Shown: one piece after another, positions 60,384 through 64,000 of the stretch
How positions within the stretch are numbered: the first letter of the stretch is position 1
Layout of the letters: every line of letters begins with the position of its first letter
Source: an uncultured Allobaculum sp.
Lineage (GTDB): Bacteria; Bacillota_I; Bacilli_A; Erysipelotrichales; Erysipelotrichaceae
Direction: 5' to 3'
DNA length: 64,000 bases
Assembly: GCA_910579655.1 (NCBI GenBank)
Contig: CAJTVE010000003.1
Span: 21,472 to 85,471, forward strand
Translations under genes and position numbers: made by a program
The notes under the pieces: generated by a model
Seen by the model: only the letters and a program-made list of their open reading frames with translations
Database searches by the model: none
Told to the model about the DNA's origin: nothing

Positions 60384-60425
60384 CGAGTGCAGATTCGTTA
60401 TTTTATATCTGTTACTGGATCTTTA

Positions 60426-61298
60426 TTACTGTGTAATCGGAAAACTGATTTTTCCCATATGTTGGTAATCTTCCAGCTTAATATCGTTCAGTTTGCTGGA
60501 AGAATCGAAATCGTAGAAATTTTTGATTTCCGGATTCAGCCAGAGTTTTGGGGCAGGCAGTGAACCTTTGGTATGCCAGCGCCCCAGCTGCTCTTTGATG
60601 CCATCAATCTGGTTGACGTAAATATGCGCATCTTTGATCGACCAGTCCAGAATGCCAGGCTCAAGACCAGTCACCTGAGCGATCATGCAGAGCAGAACTG
60701 CATACTGGGTGACATTAAATGGAAGACCTAAAGGCACATCACAGGAGCGCTGATGCACGAGCAAGTTCAGTTTTCCATCTGTTACATCCCATTCGCTGCT
60801 CCATACGCAGCTTGGCAATACAGCCGTTTCCATTTCTGCTTCCTGCCATAAAGAAAGCACACGCCGGCGGTCTTCAGGGGTTTGCTGGATTGACTGAATC
60901 AATTTGTCGATCAGATTGTACTTGCGAACAACATAGCCATAAGCCGTCCCAATGGTATGCGCCATCGCCGGATCAAAATGGCGGAGCACTTTTCCGGTTT
61001 GGATCTCTTTCCAGTCGCCGTTGTCATCCAGTTCCCATTCATCCCAGATATGAACATTTCTTTCCTGCAGCCAGCGCACATCATTGCTTTGTGCCTGATA
61101 GATCCATAACATTTCCAGAACTGCCTGCCGGATAAACAGCTGCTTGGTGGTCAGAATTGGAAATTCCTTGCCGACATCCAGGGTGAAATGCGCAAAGGGC
61201 AGTTTGATGGTATCGACCCCGGTGCGATTGGACACACGGGTGCCCTCATTCAAAATTTTTTCGCACAGAGAGCAATAGAGATCATCCCACTTAGCCAT
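60426..61298 (-). CDS. thyA: Thymidylate synthase
   Basis: A 290-residue folate-dependent enzyme methylating dUMP. The catalytic Cys is in VLPSCVWSSEWDV, like the Bacillus subtilis/phage phi3T ThyA branch in which the usual PCH is PCV-like; QRSCDVPLGLPFNVTQYA completes the active site. It overlaps the HAD gene by one base (TAATG), so translation is coupled. Confidence 0.95.
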   Translation of the reverse strand: MAKWDDLYCSLCEKILNEGTRVSNRTGVDTIKLPFAHFTLDVGKEFPILTTKQLFIRQAVLEMLWIYQAQSNDVRWLQERNVHIWDEWELDDNGDWKEIQTGKVLRHFDPAMAHTIGTAYGYVVRKYNLIDKLIQSIQQTPEDRRRVLSLWQEAEMETAVLPSCVWSSEWDVTDGKLNLLVHQRSCDVPLGLPFNVTQYAVLLCMIAQVTGLEPGILDWSIKDAHIYVNQIDGIKEQLGRWHTKGSLPAPKLWLNPEIKNFYDFDSSSKLNDIKLEDYQHMGKISFPITQ

Positions 61299-62143
61299 TA
61301 AGCATTCTTCTCGATTCTATCGGGATGGGCAGGAAGAATGACTTCATCGATATAGTGAGCCAGTGCATCTTCATCATTGGTATAGTCACTGACAACATCA
61401 GAAATAGCTTTCACAGAAGGAAGTGCGTTTTTCATTGCTACACCGGTTCCAGAAATCATTAACATTTCCATGTCGTTGGCTTCATCACCAAACGCAACGA
61501 TATTGTCCAGATTCAGGCCAAAATGGTCGCAGATTTTCTGGATTCCAAAGCCCTTATTAATATCCGGATCGACAAATTCAAACAGAACATCACTGGTCGT
61601 CATGCCTTTGATGCCTGGCAGATCGATTGTTCTGGCGATTTCAATAACTTTTGGCTGGTCTTCAGGTTTTGAACGAATGATCAGCTTGTTAACGTTGCGA
61701 TCGGACAGAAATTCTTTGAGGTCAACAATAATTTCTTCTTCGCCATACAGAGCGGCACTGGCCAGAGTTTCTGGAGTTGAATACTCAACGTAGCGCTTGT
61801 TGCCGACCATCACTTCAAAGTGCAGGTCTGGCATATCACGATATTTTTCAATCACCTGCCAGATCAGATGGCCAGGCAGAACGGAATACGTTTCTTTTTC
61901 TTTACGACGGGTATCATACAGAACACCGCCATTCATGCCGATTAAAAAACTGATGGAATCTTCCAGACCCCATCCTTTACAAAGGATCAGGCCGCTTTCA
62001 ACCGGACGGCCGGAGACAACGCCAAACAGAATGCCATGTTCTTTCAAGCGGCGAATGGCTTCTTTGTTTTTTTCTGAGACTTTCTTTTCACTGTTTAATA
62101 ATGTGCCATCTAAATCGGTGGCGACAAGTGTTACAGGTTTCAT
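61298..62143 (-). CDS. Cof-type HAD hydrolase
   Basis: A 281-residue HAD phosphatase, subclass IIB: ATDLDGTLLNSEKKVS with the nucleophile Asp, SGRP, a cap domain, and the C-terminal VAFGDEANDMEML. Substrates in this group are sugar phosphates, nucleotides or flavin phosphates and cannot be predicted. It is in a run with thyA and folA, 79 bases after the HD gene. Confidence 0.92.
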   Translation of the reverse strand: MKPVTLVATDLDGTLLNSEKKVSEKNKEAIRRLKEHGILFGVVSGRPVESGLILCKGWGLEDSISFLIGMNGGVLYDTRRKEKETYSVLPGHLIWQVIEKYRDMPDLHFEVMVGNKRYVEYSTPETLASAALYGEEEIIVDLKEFLSDRNVNKLIIRSKPEDQPKVIEIARTIDLPGIKGMTTSDVLFEFVDPDINKGFGIQKICDHFGLNLDNIVAFGDEANDMEMLMISGTGVAMKNALPSVKAISDVVSDYTNDEDALAHYIDEVILPAHPDRIEKNA

Positions 62144-62222
62144 AGATCTGCGCCTTCCTTCTTTATATTTTTCGATCTTGGTTCAGTTTTTATGCGGTCT
62201 GTTCTGGCCCAATTTTTTTGAG

Positions 62223-63023
62223 TCAGATCAAAGTTTGCAGAGTATTTTCCTGACTTTTGGTTTCCAGCTGCTTTCTGGTTGCGGACAACAGCTCTTCAAT
62301 CTGGTTTCGGGTGACTGGATCGGTAATCTGGTGAGTATCGAGCATGGTCTGTAATGGGGTATTCCAGTACTGCTGCTCTAAAACCATTCTGGATGAAGCC
62401 GGAAAGTTCAGATCACAGATGAAACCAAGAAAGGAGATCCAGAAGTCCAGATGGCTTTGTCTGTCTTTGCGAAGAACGCTGCGGTTCTGACAGATGGCTT
62501 CATAGACCAGCGGACTGATCCGATCTTGATCAATCGTTTCCAGTGTGGCTCCTGAGGTATCTTTTGGATCTTCGATCGCACTGACACGGAAAATATCAAT
62601 TTTATCTGCATCTCGTACAATCTGGTCCAGAGTCTGCTGAAATCCTTCATCTTCATCTGGAATCTGAAAGCGGGAGTGAACCCGGACTGCTTCAATGACC
62701 TGCTGGCGCTGGGTTCCAGACAGATCGTCCAGAAAGTTTTCCTGCTCCAGAATTTGCGCGCCTAATGCTGCATGATCAACACTCTTGGCATCATGAAAGG
62801 TGTGATAACGACGCACTTGTTCAAAGCGGCCAATATCATGAAAAAGAGCAGCCAGATGAACCAGACGCTTTTGTTCGGGGCTTAGATTGAGAGAGTTTGC
62901 GATCTCATCAGCAGCCTGGACGACTTTCCAGGTATGCACGATTTTCAGCCGGATCTGAGAATCATCCGGATTGTAGTTGCGAACATATTCTGTAAACAGC
63001 TTTTCTTCCTTTGTTTCAGACAT
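62223..63023 (-). CDS. HD domain phosphohydrolase
   Basis: A 266-residue protein with the HD metal-binding pattern: HTWKVVQAADEIANSL, AALFHDIGRFEQVRRY (the HD pair), the pair of His in VDHAALGA and AVRVHSR, and RDADKIDIFRV. Family members hydrolyse nucleotides or signalling molecules; the target here is unknown. The ATG at 63023 is preferred to an in-frame GTG at 63035 because AAAGAG lies between. A perfect 14-bp hairpin directly precedes the SD. Confidence 0.85.
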   Translation of the reverse strand: MSETKEEKLFTEYVRNYNPDDSQIRLKIVHTWKVVQAADEIANSLNLSPEQKRLVHLAALFHDIGRFEQVRRYHTFHDAKSVDHAALGAQILEQENFLDDLSGTQRQQVIEAVRVHSRFQIPDEDEGFQQTLDQIVRDADKIDIFRVSAIEDPKDTSGATLETIDQDRISPLVYEAICQNRSVLRKDRQSHLDFWISFLGFICDLNFPASSRMVLEQQYWNTPLQTMLDTHQITDPVTRNQIEELLSATRKQLETKSQENTLQTLI

Positions 63024-63045
63024 CTTTGTATTCACTCTTTCTGTT

Positions 63046-63077
63046 GTACCAGACCATTCAGGGGAATGGTCTGGTAC
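63046..63077 (-). promoter_or_regulatory. Perfect 14-bp hairpin in the HD gene leader
   Basis: GTACCAGACCATTC and GAATGGTCTGGTAC are exact inverted repeats with a 4-base loop, ending 6 bases before the SD AAAGAG. No T-tail follows, so it is a control hairpin or operator, not a terminator. Confidence 0.55.
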
Positions 63078-63117
63078 CCATCTCTTAATCGATCTGGTTA
63101 AGAAACGATTTAGAACC

Positions 63118-63134
63118 TAGTATAAGCGTTTTCG
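63118..63134 (-). promoter_or_regulatory. HD gene -10 with overlapping cre-like site
   Basis: TATACT on the minus strand (63118-63123) is the best -10 for the HD gene, without a clear -35. TATAAGCGTTTTCG (63121-63134 on the plus strand, 12 of 14 cre positions) overlaps it, a position where CcpA would repress. Confidence 0.35.
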
Positions 63135-63476
63135 CTGCGGGACTCAGACAGATTTTAAGTCTTCCGACTGAATCCCTTACAAATTCAATTCGAAACCGCA
63201 TGTTGATTTTCTTCCTGTCTGTCCAGAAACAAACCAGACCAGAAACATTCTTGTTCAAAGCGCCAGGACTGATTCTCTACAGGGATAAACTGAGCCAGTT
63301 TCTTTAATTTCTTATTTAACTATACCGCCAAGTCGAGTCAGTATATGAAATAAGCGAATCAGCTGGCTCTGACTTTCGCGATTTTTCTTTCGAACCTGGC
63401 GAACTATTCTTCTCAATGAAACCTGAACAATCCCGTTTTAAGGGTTTGAGTGATACATTCTTTAGAACTTTATACT

Positions 63477-63502
63477 CCCCAAAAAATTGGGGGCTTTTTT
63501 TT
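63477..63502 (+). terminator. Terminator at the edge of the IS element
   Basis: CCCCAA and TTGGGG flank four A, followed by eight T. No plus-strand gene lies upstream, so it probably shields the transposase gene from outside transcription, a known habit of IS ends. Confidence 0.7.
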
Positions 63503-63544
63503 GCGATGTTTAAAGCTGTTTTCGCGGAATTTTTTTTAAAAAAA

Positions 63545-63573
63545 TTGCAGGTAATTTAATATCGATCTATAAT
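63545..63573 (+). promoter_or_regulatory. Transposase promoter
   Basis: TTGCAG (63545-63550) and a perfect TATAAT (63568-63573) at 17 bases, 40 bases before the transposase ATG. Confidence 0.7.
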
Positions 63574-63612
63574 AGTGGTGCTCAACGCACTCAATTATGG
63601 GAGAATGGGAAA

Positions 63613-64000
63613 ATGGCATATTACCTTCGAAAAACTAAACGCTCAAAAGGGACCTATCTGCAGATCTATGATTCTTATCGCGATTACGAAAAGAAGCAAT
63701 CTAGATCAAAATATATCAAAACATTAGGATATGTAGATTATCTTGAATCGCTTGGAATTAATAATCCAATTGAGTTTTATGAAGCAGCGATTAAAAAAAT
63801 GAACGTGAAACGTAAAGAAGAAAATGTCACTGAAAAAATGATAGGAGATGTCGTTCCAGAAAAGCGGATTGGTTTCTTTGTCCCTGCTTCAATTTACCGC
63901 CGCCTGGATGTCAAAACTGATTTGAACCGTCTCCAATATGGTCGCAAATATGAATACTCTTTATCCGATTGTCTTGAGGCTCTAATCTATGCAAGATTAT
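63613..64000 (+). CDS. IS1634-type transposase, N-terminal part
   Basis: The first 129 codons of an open frame that runs off the right edge. AYYLRKTKRSKGTYLQIYDS, YIKTLGYVDYLESLG and the following Lys/Glu-rich stretch match the N-terminal region of IS1634/IS4-superfamily DDE transposases, which often begin with such RKxKxxxGTYL text. GGGAGA precedes the ATG. The catalytic DDE residues are outside the window, so integrity cannot be judged. Confidence 0.75.
   Translation, partial: MAYYLRKTKRSKGTYLQIYDSYRDYEKKQSRSKYIKTLGYVDYLESLGINNPIEFYEAAIKKMNVKRKEENVTEKMIGDVVPEKRIGFFVPASIYRRLDVKTDLNRLQYGRKYEYSLSDCLEALIYARL

Larger units (their letters stand above)
63477..64000 (+). mobile_element. Left part of an IS1634-type insertion sequence
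   Basis: Inferred from the transposase gene at 63613, its promoter and the shielding terminator. The exact left end, inverted repeat and target duplication could not be set because the right end is outside the window; the left border is approximate. Confidence 0.5.

Noticed and set aside
1..64000. CRISPR array, rRNA operon, prophage or integrase
   Set aside because: No regularly spaced repeats, no rRNA sequence, and no phage structural or integrase genes were seen.

Overview
The window reads as a chromosome segment of a low-to-mid GC Gram-positive bacterium. Evidence: strong AGGAGG ribosome binding sites, a CIRCE-like HrcA operator, an L-box lysine riboswitch, an L20-type infC leader, a single-chain PurL and an acetylase-type (DapH) diaminopimelate route. 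The mix of genes fits Erysipelotrichia (Erysipelotrichaceae-like Bacillota), but that placement is inference from gene style, not a measured phylogeny. Most of the window is housekeeping; the two ends look accessory (a DUF3800 gene fragment on the left, an IS1634-type transposase on the right).

Layout. 1-755: 5' part of a DUF3800 gene with a hairpin leader, then a tiny lipoprotein. 756-2840: queuosine-precursor salvage (tgt and a YhhQ-type transporter). 3227-5214: htpG under a CIRCE-like operator. 5482-11368: a MATE exporter, an AraC regulator and a divergent TIM-barrel glycosidase. 11394-19327: DAHP synthase, small conserved and unknown proteins, a DUF2812 membrane protein, an M29 aminopeptidase and a small Cys-rich membrane protein. 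19388-23243: purF, corA and an FRG-domain gene. 23502-38824: the purine locus. purE-purL-purF-like-purM-purN and purH-purD-fhs run on the minus strand, and purC-purB diverge on the plus strand. 39031-41683: a BlaI-like regulator and infC-rpmI-rplT. 42581-46558: a second MATE exporter, a Nudix hydrolase and a MupG-type protein. 46837-47004: tRNA-Lys. 47579-50906: a histidine phosphatase overlapping a TetM-like GTPase fused to a YacP/Rae1 NYN nuclease domain. 50992-55924: riboswitch-controlled lysA-dapF-dapA-dapB-dapH. 56017-63077: an odd Nudix protein, a lipoprotein, pfkA, and the HD / HAD / thyA / folA genes. 63477-64000: left part of an IS element.

How it fits together. The purine genes supply every step from PRPP to IMP except PurK, which is not here, plus purB for AMP. 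fhs makes the 10-formyl-THF used by PurN and PurH, and folA with thyA recycle folate for dTMP. lysA to dapH serve lysine and cell wall precursor synthesis. tgt plus the transporter imply uptake rather than synthesis of the queuosine base.

Most worth a second look: the translational GTPase-NYN nuclease fusion; the PurF-like paralogue without the catalytic cysteine inside the pur operon; a tiny complete transcription unit (promoter, SD, 17 codons, terminator) between purC and purE; SD-bearing tandem repeats abutting a MATE start codon; and the structured leader of the DUF3800 gene. No CRISPR array, rRNA operon or prophage was seen.
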